Shown here one piece after another: positions 1 through 8,035 of a stretch of DNA of 64,000 bases; the first letter of the stretch is position 1, and each line of letters opens with the position of its first letter. A program made the position numbers and the translations under genes. The notes beneath the pieces were generated by a model. It had not been told where the DNA came from. It saw only the letters and a list, made by a program, of their open reading frames with translations, and ran no database searches. Origin of the DNA: JAUVXJ01 sp964433755 (GTDB taxonomy: Bacteria; Chloroflexota; Anaerolineae; UBA7937; B3-Chlor); contig CAYSSR010000009.1 in assembly GCA_964433755.1 (NCBI GenBank), positions 12,394 through 76,393 of the forward strand, read 5' to 3'.

Positions 1-1583
1 ATCAGTTGCTCCGTTCGTGTGTCGACGCTGCTGGTCGCCTCGTCCAGAATGAGAATTCGTGGGTCTGCCAGGATGGCGCGGGCGATGGCAAGCAACTGGC
101 GCTGCCCCTGGCTCAGATTGCTGCCTCTCTCCGACAGCACCGTGTCGTAGCTGTCCGACAATCGTCTGATGAATCCGTCCGCATTGGCCAGCTGCGCGGC
201 CGCAATCACCTCTTCGTCGCTGGCATCGAGACGCCCGTAACGGATGTTGGCCATTGCCGTATCGGCGAAGAGGTAAGTGTCCTGCAACACGATGCCCAAC
301 TGGCGGCGCAGGCTGTCCTGCCGCACATCACGGATCTCATGGTCGTCGATGTAGATCGAACCGTCTTCGATATCGTAGAAGCGGGTCAGCAGGTTGACGA
401 TGGTCGTCTTCCCTGCACCTGTTGGCCCCACCAGGGCCACTCTCTGGCCGGGCGTGGCGGTCAGGCTCACGTCCTTCAGCACAGGAGTGCCAGGCACATA
501 GCTGAAGTCCACTCCCTCGAATCGCACCTTGCCCTGGATGTGCTCGAGAGCAACAGCATCTGGCTTGTCCCGCACCTGTGGCTCGGTGTCGAGAACATCG
601 AAGATGCGCTCGGCACCAGCCAGGGCGCCCACGATGCTGCTGAACAGATTGGAGATCTCCGTGATGGGCCGGCCGATGTGACGGGCGTAGTTGGTGTACG
701 TGGCGATCAGCCCTACTGTGACGCCAGCGATGCCGTCTATGGCCATGAATGCGCCTGCTCCGGCCACGACGGCCAGATCCACATTGCCCAGCCCGATCAT
801 GAAGGGAATCATGAGCCCGGCCAGGATCTGTGCGCGCATACCAGCTTCGCGGGCGCTATCGTTCGCGGCCTCAAAGTCCGCCAGAATTGCCTCCTGCTGA
901 CCGTAGGCGATGATCACCCGTTGGCCGCTCAGGTTCTCCTCCATGAGTCCGTTCAGCATGCCCAGGCTAGCCTGCTGCCTACGGAAAGCCGGGCCAGTGC
1001 GTCTCATCAGTACGGAAACCAAGCCTACCATGACGGGCACGATGACCAGCGTGGCCAGGGTCAGCCACACGTTGAGCGCGAACATGATACCGATCACCCC
1101 CACCAGGGTCATGAAGCTGCTGAAGAAGTTCACCACATTCTGCGAGAGGAGTAGGTTGATGTTGTCCATGTCGTTGGTCAGGCGGCTCATCAGATCGCCG
1201 GCCGACTGTCGGTCGTAGAAGCTCATGGAAAGGGTCTGCATGTGTTCGAACAGATCCTGCCTCAACGCACGCATGGTCCTCTGGGCCACGGCGGCCATGA
1301 TGCGTCCATATCCAACCTGGGACAGCCACATGCCCACGTTAACGACGACCATGGCTATTCCAACTCGTGCCAAGCCGGCAGCATCTCCTGGCTCGATGTA
1401 TCTATCGATGGCTACCCCCATCAGGTATGGGCCCAGGATGTGGAATAGCGTATTCACAAGGACGAGAAGCACAACCATCCCTATCCTCAGCCAATGCGGC
1501 CGGCTATAAGCCAGTAGTCTTCCTAGAGCAGCTCCCGGCTTCCCGACCAGAGCCGCCCGGTCAGAGTCAGATACCCTAAACAT
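1..1583 (-). CDS. ABC exporter subunit (membrane + ATPase), partial
   Basis: About 527 residues of a fused permease/ATPase half-transporter; the 3' end lies beyond base 1. The first 300 residues hold about six hydrophobic segments (ABC type-1 exporter fold). The nucleotide-binding domain follows with Walker A GPTGAGKTT, Q-loop region VLQDTYLF, an unusual signature LSQGQ in place of LSGGQ, and Walker B LILDEATSSVD with the catalytic Glu intact. The ATG at 1583 overlaps the stop of the upstream subunit by 8 bp (ATGTTTAG), so the two are translationally coupled. A canonical Glu with a variant signature is what is known for the catalytic partner of heterodimeric exporters such as TM288, LmrD or BmrD. 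The substrate is unknown; the MarR gene upstream suggests drug or metabolite efflux. Confidence 0.9.
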   Translation of the reverse strand, partial: MFRVSDSDRAALVGKPGAALGRLLAYSRPHWLRIGMVVLLVLVNTLFHILGPYLMGVAIDRYIEPGDAAGLARVGIAMVVVNVGMWLSQVGYGRIMAAVAQRTMRALRQDLFEHMQTLSMSFYDRQSAGDLMSRLTNDMDNINLLLSQNVVNFFSSFMTLVGVIGIMFALNVWLTLATLVIVPVMVGLVSVLMRRTGPAFRRQQASLGMLNGLMEENLSGQRVIIAYGQQEAILADFEAANDSAREAGMRAQILAGLMIPFMIGLGNVDLAVVAGAGAFMAIDGIAGVTVGLIATYTNYARHIGRPITEISNLFSSIVGALAGAERIFDVLDTEPQVRDKPDAVALEHIQGKVRFEGVDFSYVPGTPVLKDVSLTATPGQRVALVGPTGAGKTTIVNLLTRFYDIEDGSIYIDDHEIRDVRQDSLRRQLGIVLQDTYLFADTAMANIRYGRLDASDEEVIAAAQLANADGFIRRLSDSYDTVLSERGSNLSQGQRQLLAIARAILADPRILILDEATSSVDTRTEQL

Positions 1584-3351
1584 GCCCTACCTCTGGTTTG
1601 CTGTTGGTCCGTGCCAGGCCCTTCCCTAGCTGCGATTCGTAGATCTCCTGGTAGATGCGGTTGGTGGCGAGCAGTTCTTCGTGGGTCCCTATGCCCGCAA
1701 CGCGGCCGTTGTCCAAGAGAACGATCTTGTCGGCTGTTAGTACTGTGCTGATTCGCTGGGCCACGACGAACTGGGTCACGCCCCGTATCTGGTCGGCCAG
1801 TGCATCCTGGATCTGCACCTCCGTCGCCACGTCGACCGAGCTAGTGCTATCGTCCAGAATCAGGATCTTCGGCCGGCGAGCCAGTGCCCGCGCTATCGCT
1901 ACGCGTTGCCGTTGCCCACCAGAGAGTCCCTTGCCACGCTGACCCAGAACTGTGTCGTAACCTTCCCCTTTCTCCATGACGAAGGAATCAGCATCGGCGA
2001 TGCGGGCAGCCTCGAGAACGTCCTGGAGCGAGGCCTCGGGACTGCCGAACCGAACGTTGTCTTCGATCGTGCCGCCAAAGAGCACCGTCTCCTGCAGGCA
2101 CACTCCGATAGCCGATCGAAGGGAAGCTCTTGTCACGTCGCGCACATCGACTCCATCGACTTTGACCCGCCCTTCAGACACGTCGTAGAAACGAGGAATC
2201 AGATTCACGAGACTGGACTTCCCGGAGCCGGTGGCACCCAGCAAAGCCACCGTCTCCCCTGGTTCGGCCACGAAGCTGATGCCCTGCAATACCGGCTCGT
2301 GGTGGCCATCCTGGCCATCGTAGTAGAGAGACACGTTCTCGAAAGCCACCCGTCCCTTCACATCGACCAAGTCCTGGGCACCGGGCCGGTCGGTGACGTC
2401 TGGCTCGGTATCGACGATCTCCAGAATACGGTCCACCGAGGCCTCAGAGGCGAATACCTGCGGCAGCACCATACCCATGATCAACACCGGTATCATGGCG
2501 GTCATTAGATAGTTGGTGAAGGCCACTAGCTCGCCGGTGGAGAGCTGCCCGTTGATGGACATCAGACCACCGAACCAGAGGACCGCCGTGACTCCGAAGC
2601 TGAGTAGTACAAAGATAGTGGGCAACAACATGGCCACCAACTGGTTGACCTCGATGCTGCGATCCATGTACATCGTGTTCGCCGCGCCGAAGCTCTCGTT
2701 CTCGTAGCCGGATCGCGCAAAGGCCTTGACTACTTGCACGCCCGCGATGTTCTCCTGCAAGATCGTGTTCAGCCGGTCCAGCATCCTTTGCACCATCTTG
2801 TACATTCGCTCGGTGCGCACACTGAACCAGCCAATGACGCTCACCGTCACCGGCAGCAGCACCAACACCACCACCGCCAACCTGGGGCTGGTGAGGACGA
2901 GCATGATCAGGCTTCCTACCATCATCAGGGGAGCACGAAAGACCATGCGTATGACCATCAGCAGCGCCGTCTTCGCGATGTTCACGTCGCTGGTGAGCCG
3001 AACCAGCAATTCGCCCGTTTGCAGCCTATCCAGGTTGCCGAATGAGAACGTCTGAATCCGACGATAGGCCAGGTCTCGCACATCTGCTGCGAAACTCTCC
3101 GACACGCGGACCGAATAGATGGTATTGAAGAAGGTGAGGACAATACTCACCAGGGCGAACCCGCCCATCACCAGAGCCGATCTCAACACTACCGCCATGT
3201 TGGCCACAGCGATGCCATCGTCGATCACACGCTGAATCTGCTGGGGAATGAGTAGCTCCGCCGCCACGGCCAGCGTGAGGGTGATGGTGGAAAGGAGTAT
3301 CTCCCTCCAGTATGGCTTGAGATAGGGCAACACGCGTCTCAGTCCACTCAC
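1576..3351 (-). CDS. ABC exporter subunit with degenerate ATP site
   Basis: A 591-residue half-transporter: membrane domain about residues 1-310, then a nucleotide-binding domain with Walker A GATGSGKSS and signature LSGGQRQR. Walker B reads LILDDSTSSVD, so the catalytic Glu is Asp, and the switch His is Gln (VVAQRISTV). These two changes mark the degenerate-site subunit of heterodimeric exporters (TM287, LmrC and BmrC type); the partner encoded just downstream keeps the Glu. One hydrolysing and one non-hydrolysing ATP site is therefore expected. It follows the MarR gene by about 85 bp and overlaps the next gene by 8 bp. The exported compound cannot be told from sequence. Confidence 0.93.
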   Translation of the reverse strand: MSGLRRVLPYLKPYWREILLSTITLTLAVAAELLIPQQIQRVIDDGIAVANMAVVLRSALVMGGFALVSIVLTFFNTIYSVRVSESFAADVRDLAYRRIQTFSFGNLDRLQTGELLVRLTSDVNIAKTALLMVIRMVFRAPLMMVGSLIMLVLTSPRLAVVVLVLLPVTVSVIGWFSVRTERMYKMVQRMLDRLNTILQENIAGVQVVKAFARSGYENESFGAANTMYMDRSIEVNQLVAMLLPTIFVLLSFGVTAVLWFGGLMSINGQLSTGELVAFTNYLMTAMIPVLIMGMVLPQVFASEASVDRILEIVDTEPDVTDRPGAQDLVDVKGRVAFENVSLYYDGQDGHHEPVLQGISFVAEPGETVALLGATGSGKSSLVNLIPRFYDVSEGRVKVDGVDVRDVTRASLRSAIGVCLQETVLFGGTIEDNVRFGSPEASLQDVLEAARIADADSFVMEKGEGYDTVLGQRGKGLSGGQRQRVAIARALARRPKILILDDSTSSVDVATEVQIQDALADQIRGVTQFVVAQRISTVLTADKIVLLDNGRVAGIGTHEELLATNRIYQEIYESQLGKGLARTNSKPEVGHV

Positions 3352-3435
3352 GTCATCTCCTTGGTTCTCGGACCTCTAGGATGCAGGGGAGAAGGCAAGG
3401 GGACCCTTCTCTTCGTGTAGAACAGCCGCTGGGGG

Positions 3436-3891
3436 TCAACACGCCAACTCCCGCCCAGTCAGGGCCCGACGCAGATTGTCGTGTACCCGGTTCAGGAAGC
3501 CGCGCATAAGGAGTCGTTCCTCGTCTGTGAATCCAGCGAAAGTAGTTTCATCCACCTGCTTGGCGATGGCTTCCAGGTCTGCGAAGATGGCCCGCCCGGC
3601 ACCGGTCAGGTAGACGCGGGAGACCCGCTCGTCCTCCGAGTCACGGCGTCGCACCACGAGCCCCGCCTTTTCCATACGCTTGACGGCGTTGGTGATGGTG
3701 GCCGGAGTGACCTCCGTCCTGGCTGCCAGTTCGGAGTGCGCAATGCCGTCAGCCTCATGCAGGGCCATGAGAAGAGGCGGCTGTCCCCTGTAGAGCCCAA
3801 CTCTCTCCAGCGACTGCCTGAGCAGATTGCGATGTGCCCTGCCCACCCGCGCCAGCAAGAACTCCAGGTTCTCCTCTATCCCTGCCATCAT
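3436..3891 (-). CDS. MarR-family transcriptional regulator
   Basis: A 151-residue protein of normal MarR length. The winged helix-turn-helix covers about residues 40-100, with helix text SELAARTEVTPATITNAVKRM and a wing containing RRRDSEDERVSRVYLT, the basic DxRxxR-like wing of the family. Two adjacent ATG codons are possible; the second (3888) sits better behind AGGAGAGG. It is the first gene of a three-gene leftward operon with the exporter. An inverted repeat next to the promoter suggests autorepression relieved by a ligand, the usual MarR logic; the ligand is not visible. Confidence 0.9.
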   Translation of the reverse strand: MMAGIEENLEFLLARVGRAHRNLLRQSLERVGLYRGQPPLLMALHEADGIAHSELAARTEVTPATITNAVKRMEKAGLVVRRRDSEDERVSRVYLTGAGRAIFADLEAIAKQVDETTFAGFTDEERLLMRGFLNRVHDNLRRALTGRELAC

Positions 3892-3916
3892 CCTCTCCTC
3901 AGATTGGTTAGGCGGC

Positions 3917-3938
3917 TAATAGTTGGTCGACTAATAAG
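3917..3938 (-). promoter_or_regulatory. Candidate MarR operator
   Basis: The segment holds the imperfect palindrome TTGGTCGACTAA (3923-3934) flanked by TAATA on one side and ATAA on the other. It lies immediately downstream of the -10 hexamer, where a bound dimer would block initiation. Binding by the adjacent MarR protein is inferred. Confidence 0.5.
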
Positions 3939-3965
3939 TGTATATGAAAAGGGACTGTCTGTCAA
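3937..3965 (-). promoter_or_regulatory. Promoter of the marR-exporter operon
   Basis: On the minus strand TTGACA (-35, 3960-3965), a 17-nt spacer, then TACACT (-10, 3937-3942). The -35 is a perfect sigma-70-type consensus. It lies about 45-75 bp upstream of the MarR start codon. Confidence 0.65.
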
Positions 3966-4076
3966 ACCGCGACACCCACAGCGGAATGCAGCAGAAGATC
4001 CCTTCTGGTTCCTAGCCTGTCCTCCTTGCCTTTGCTCATCTCCTCCTGCTGCTCCAACGCAAGACAGACAACAAGA

Positions 4077-4102
4077 AGGACCCTCCCAACAGGGAGAGTC
4101 CT
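4077..4102 (-). terminator. Terminator of the sugar operon
   Basis: A stem of 11 pairs with one mismatch and a 4-nt loop (left arm 4077-4087, right arm 4092-4102). In minus-strand RNA it is followed by UCUUGUUGUCUG. It lies about 65 bp past the stop of the last GH94 gene and fits a Rho-independent terminator with an imperfect U tract. Confidence 0.7.
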
Positions 4103-4165
4103 GTCCAAACAACCACCTAGCTGCGCTAGAATGCGCTGCAAGCGACCGATGTACAGCCGGCGTCG

Positions 4166-6574
4166 CTACAGAAGGACCTCGACCTTGTGCGCCCTTGCTC
4201 CTTCGAGAATGGGCACGATGTTGCCCTCAATCTCCCTCCCATCCACCACGACTGATCTCACACCCTTGCAGACGTGATCGGGGTTCTTGACCTCGATCCG
4301 GTACACCGTCTTCCTGAACTCCCTCGTGACCTTGAACCCGTCCCATTCCCTGGGGATGCAGGGATCCAAGAGCAATCCCTCGTAGGTGGGCCTCGCGCCC
4401 AGGATGTACCGCGTGGCCGCCAGGTAGGCCCAGGAGGCCGTGCCCGTAAGCCAGCTATTGCGGGCCAATCCGAACTGAGGGTGTTCGTCCCCCAAGATGT
4501 TCCCGGGATAGACGTAGGGCTCACACTCGAACTGCTCGATGATCTCGTTCTTGGTAACTGGGTTGATCTGACGGTAGTACTCGAAGGCGCGGTCGCCATG
4601 GCCGACCAACGTCTCCGCGATGATCGCCCACGCGTTGGCGTGCAGGAAGATGCCACCATTCTCCTTGGCCCCCGGCGGGTAGGTGGTGATCCCGCCCTTC
4701 GATGGGTCGTAGCCATCGTACCCAGGAGTACTGAGCTTGATGCCGTTGCACGTGTTGAGGCGCCGGTACACGGCGTCCAGAGCACGCTCTGCCCTCTCAG
4801 GGGAAGCAAAGCCAGAGATCACCGGCCACGATTGGCCGTTGGCGTAGATCTGACCCTGAGCGTTCGAGTGGGAGCCGATGGGGCTGCCGTCCGCGTCGAG
4901 GTACCGTACGTACCACTCACCGTCCCACGCGTGCTCGTCCACCCTTTGCTTCATCTCCTCGTATTGGGCGACATACCGGGCTGCCTCCTCCCCATCACCC
5001 AGGAGACGGGCCAGTTCGATCATCTCCAGCAAAGCCTTGCCGTACAGGTTCGCCGTAAACAACGATTCTGCACCCCCCCGCAGATTGACGGTGTCGTTCC
5101 AGTCGGCAAACCCCAGCAACGGAAGCCCATGCGCTCCCACGTCGTGCTGCGTGAACTCGATCGCTCGCCGTAGATGCTCGTGGACCGTGCCTGATTCGAG
5201 GGGATGCCCATCACCATCCTTTTCGTGGAACCCGACCACCCGGTCCAGGAAGGCCAGGTCGCCGGTCTCCTTGAGATAGGCGGTGACGGCCAGCACGATC
5301 CACAGATGATCGTCGCTGTAGTACTTCGGGGCATCCACCACCTCTCTCGAGTCGCCCTCGTTCGCCACCATAGTCAGGGGGTTGAACTGATGCTTGGCGG
5401 AGCCGTTTCGCATCTGTGCCTGGAGCAGCTTCTCCATCAACTGTCCGCCCTCTCCCGGCATAGCGGGCAGGACGCCCATCACATCCTGGGCGCTGTCTCT
5501 GAAGCCGATGCCCCTCGCGCCAAGGCCAAGCTGGTACAGCGAGAGATACCTGGACCAGTTGAAAGTCGTGTGGCACTGCCTGGGGTTGTGCACATTGAGC
5601 AGGCAGTTCGTAGGGGCATGGGGGGTCTCCACCTGAAGGCGCGACAGATGAGCATCCCAGAAGAGGGCCAGTTCCTGGAACGACCTCTCCACCTCATCAG
5701 GGTCCCTGAAGCGCCTGAAGGAAGGTAGAGAGGCCTCGACACTCTCGCTTTGGCCCAGTTGGGTGATCAGTCTGACGCTCCCGCCAGGTTCAAGAACCCC
5801 CAGGTGGTGAAGCAGAGCGGCGATGTTGTCGCCCCGCTGGGCCTCGTAGTCGCTCAGTTCCTCATCGTGCAAGCTGAGCGGGTTGGCCCAGGTCCCACAC
5901 GCGCTCAGCCCCAGGAATCGCCGGCGATCCGTCTCGAAGGAGGACACTGGAAAGTTGGAGGTGAAGATATTGATCTGGGTGTCTCTATGCATGAACGGAT
6001 ACTGTGCCAGGAGGACCAGGCCGCTCCCATCACGATGGGCCCTGCTCTGCATGGTCTGAGGCACCCAGTCCGCATTGTTGAACTGCCTGAGCGCATCCGG
6101 GTGGGTATACTCCACCACGGGGACGGCGTCGATCTCCAGGGGCTGCGCCGAGGCGTTGGTGATCTGCAGATCCCTGATCACCCGATGCTCGCCCAAGGGC
6201 ACGAAGATCGTGGCCTCGGTTCTCACGCCATAGAACTGGGAGACAATACGCGAATACCCCAGACCGATGTGACACTCGTACAGTTCATACGGATCCAGCA
6301 TCGGCACATAGTAGGGTGAGAAGACCCTGTAGCCCCCCTTCTCTTTGAAGCGCAGGTAGAGCGTCTCGCCCTTGAAATCGCCATCGGGAAGCTGAGGTAT
6401 GTACTTGGTGATCCGATTGAGAGCCGGATCGCCCCTGCAGATCAGGGATCCTCCGGTGTGGTCCACGATCCCTCCGAACTGCAAGGAGCCGACGTAGTTG
6501 ATCCACTTGACCGGCGTGTCGGGGTTGGTGATCACGTATTCCCGGTTCTGGTCGTCAAAGTGCCCGTAGCGCAA
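4166..6574 (-). CDS. GH94 glycoside phosphorylase, substrate unresolved
   Basis: An 802-residue GH94 enzyme, full length for the family. It begins with the family's N-terminal signature (RYGHFDDQNREYVIT) and has the general-acid motif ADWND at about residue 490; C-terminal motifs include TYPPGAKENGGIF and NSWLTGTASW. I place the start at TTG 6574 because GGAGGGG lies six bases upstream and the protein then begins exactly where its homologues do; the ATG at 6607 has no Shine-Dalgarno. GH94 enzymes cleave beta-glucosides with inorganic phosphate to give a sugar 1-phosphate. This copy is clearly diverged from the cellobiose phosphorylase encoded two genes upstream, so another disaccharide or a cellodextrin is likely. 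Last gene of the operon. Confidence 0.88.
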   Translation of the reverse strand: MRYGHFDDQNREYVITNPDTPVKWINYVGSLQFGGIVDHTGGSLICRGDPALNRITKYIPQLPDGDFKGETLYLRFKEKGGYRVFSPYYVPMLDPYELYECHIGLGYSRIVSQFYGVRTEATIFVPLGEHRVIRDLQITNASAQPLEIDAVPVVEYTHPDALRQFNNADWVPQTMQSRAHRDGSGLVLLAQYPFMHRDTQINIFTSNFPVSSFETDRRRFLGLSACGTWANPLSLHDEELSDYEAQRGDNIAALLHHLGVLEPGGSVRLITQLGQSESVEASLPSFRRFRDPDEVERSFQELALFWDAHLSRLQVETPHAPTNCLLNVHNPRQCHTTFNWSRYLSLYQLGLGARGIGFRDSAQDVMGVLPAMPGEGGQLMEKLLQAQMRNGSAKHQFNPLTMVANEGDSREVVDAPKYYSDDHLWIVLAVTAYLKETGDLAFLDRVVGFHEKDGDGHPLESGTVHEHLRRAIEFTQHDVGAHGLPLLGFADWNDTVNLRGGAESLFTANLYGKALLEMIELARLLGDGEEAARYVAQYEEMKQRVDEHAWDGEWYVRYLDADGSPIGSHSNAQGQIYANGQSWPVISGFASPERAERALDAVYRRLNTCNGIKLSTPGYDGYDPSKGGITTYPPGAKENGGIFLHANAWAIIAETLVGHGDRAFEYYRQINPVTKNEIIEQFECEPYVYPGNILGDEHPQFGLARNSWLTGTASWAYLAATRYILGARPTYEGLLLDPCIPREWDGFKVTREFRKTVYRIEVKNPDHVCKGVRSVVVDGREIEGNIVPILEGARAHKVEVLL

Positions 6575-6619
6575 GGGCAGCCCCTCCACTAGACATCCCC
6601 GAAGCATCCTGAGCGTGTT

Positions 6620-7966
6620 TCAATCCACCACAGCATTGGCCGCGATGACTCTGCCGTACCAATGCCCGCTGCTCTTCATAACCCGTCGCTGCGTAGGATA
6701 GTCGACGTAGACGAGGCCGAAGCGCTTGGAGTACCCGTGCACCCACTCGAAGTTGTCCAGCAGCGACCACACGAAGTAGCCCTTCAGCGGCACTCCGGCA
6801 GCGATGGCCCGCGCTGCGGCTCCGAAGTGCTCCCTGAGATACGTCACCCGGCGTGGGTCGTGCACCAGGCCATCGGGACCGATCCCGTCAGAATACGCCG
6901 CGCCGTTCTCAGTGACGTAGAGCGCCGGGAACCGGTAGTCGAAGTGCAACCGACCCAGTATTTCGTACAACCCTTCCGGATAGACCTCCCACCCCATGTC
7001 GGTACGTTCCGGGTTGGCCAGAGTTGTCCGACGGGCTACACCAGCCTCACCGGTCTCGGTCCCTTGTACGATGGCGCGGGAGTAGTAGTTCACCCCCAGG
7101 AAATCGAGGGCAGCGGCGATGGCCTCCATGTCACCCGACTCCACGAAGGCCGTAGGGTGGTCATAGTGTTCTTGGATGTCCGCCGGATATCCTCTCGCCG
7201 AGATGGGATCGAGAAACCACCGGTTCACAATCCCATCCCGCTGCCAGGCTGCGGCCCGATCAGCGACGCTGGCCGATGCGGGCATCTGGCCACCGAGGTT
7301 GAGCGAGATACCTATCTGCGCATCCGGCAAATTCGAGCGCACCACCGGTACGGACCAGCCATGGGCCAGCAACAAGTGGTGCGCCGCGGCCAAGGCCTCC
7401 CCGAGGTCGGATATACCCGGGGCATGGCGTCCACTGAGATACCCCTCGAAAGCGCTGACGAAAGGCTCGTTGAGTGTGATCCAGTGCTTGACTCGGTCCC
7501 CTAGTCGCCGAGTAGTCAAGTCCGCATACTCCACGAACGCCTCAGCGGTGGATCGAGCAGGCCAGCCACCTTCATCCTGGAGAGCCTGGGGCAGGTCCCA
7601 ATGGTAGAGCGTGACAAAGGGCTCAATGGAAGCCTGGAGCAGTGCGTCCACCAGCCGGCTGTAGAAGTCGAGCCCTGCTGAGTTGGCCCGGCCTCGACCC
7701 TCGGGCAGCACTCGCGGCCAGGAGATCGAGAAGCGGTACGCCTTCAGGCCAAGCTGCCCCATTAGAGCTACGTCTTGCCGCGAGCGGTGGTAGTGATCGC
7801 AGGCTACGTCGCCGGTGTCCCCGCGGGCTATCCTGCCAGGCGTGTGGGAGAAGCGATCCCAGATGCTCTCGCCCTTGCCATCCGCCTTCCACGCCCCCTC
7901 GATCTGATACGCGGCAGTGGCGGCACCCCAGAGGAAGTCAGATGGAAACGAAGCAGTCTTGGACAT
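6620..7966 (-). CDS. GH1 beta-glucosidase
   Basis: A 448-residue GH1 enzyme of standard length. The N-terminus FLWGAATAAYQIEG, the acid/base motif TLNEP (about residue 165) and the nucleophile motif YVTENG (about residue 350) are all present, so the retaining mechanism should be intact. No signal peptide: a cytoplasmic enzyme. I chose ATG 7966, just after GGTGAGAGG and where GH1 proteins usually start; a TTG at 8002 would add 12 unconserved residues. It probably hydrolyses imported cellobiose or short cello-oligosaccharides alongside the phosphorylases on either side. Beta-galactosidase or beta-mannosidase activity cannot be excluded. Confidence 0.93.
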   Translation of the reverse strand: MSKTASFPSDFLWGAATAAYQIEGAWKADGKGESIWDRFSHTPGRIARGDTGDVACDHYHRSRQDVALMGQLGLKAYRFSISWPRVLPEGRGRANSAGLDFYSRLVDALLQASIEPFVTLYHWDLPQALQDEGGWPARSTAEAFVEYADLTTRRLGDRVKHWITLNEPFVSAFEGYLSGRHAPGISDLGEALAAAHHLLLAHGWSVPVVRSNLPDAQIGISLNLGGQMPASASVADRAAAWQRDGIVNRWFLDPISARGYPADIQEHYDHPTAFVESGDMEAIAAALDFLGVNYYSRAIVQGTETGEAGVARRTTLANPERTDMGWEVYPEGLYEILGRLHFDYRFPALYVTENGAAYSDGIGPDGLVHDPRRVTYLREHFGAAARAIAAGVPLKGYFVWSLLDNFEWVHGYSKRFGLVYVDYPTQRRVMKSSGHWYGRVIAANAVVD

Positions 7967-8035
7967 GAACCTCTCACCAGGTGCTAGGCTGTCGTCGTGC
8001 AAGGCGCGACCGCTGAGCCACCGTCCCGCCGGGCA

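Noticed and set aside
6..1154. 382-codon plus-strand open frame
   Set aside because: It is antisense to the partial ABC exporter gene, whose minus-strand frame has complete ATPase motifs.
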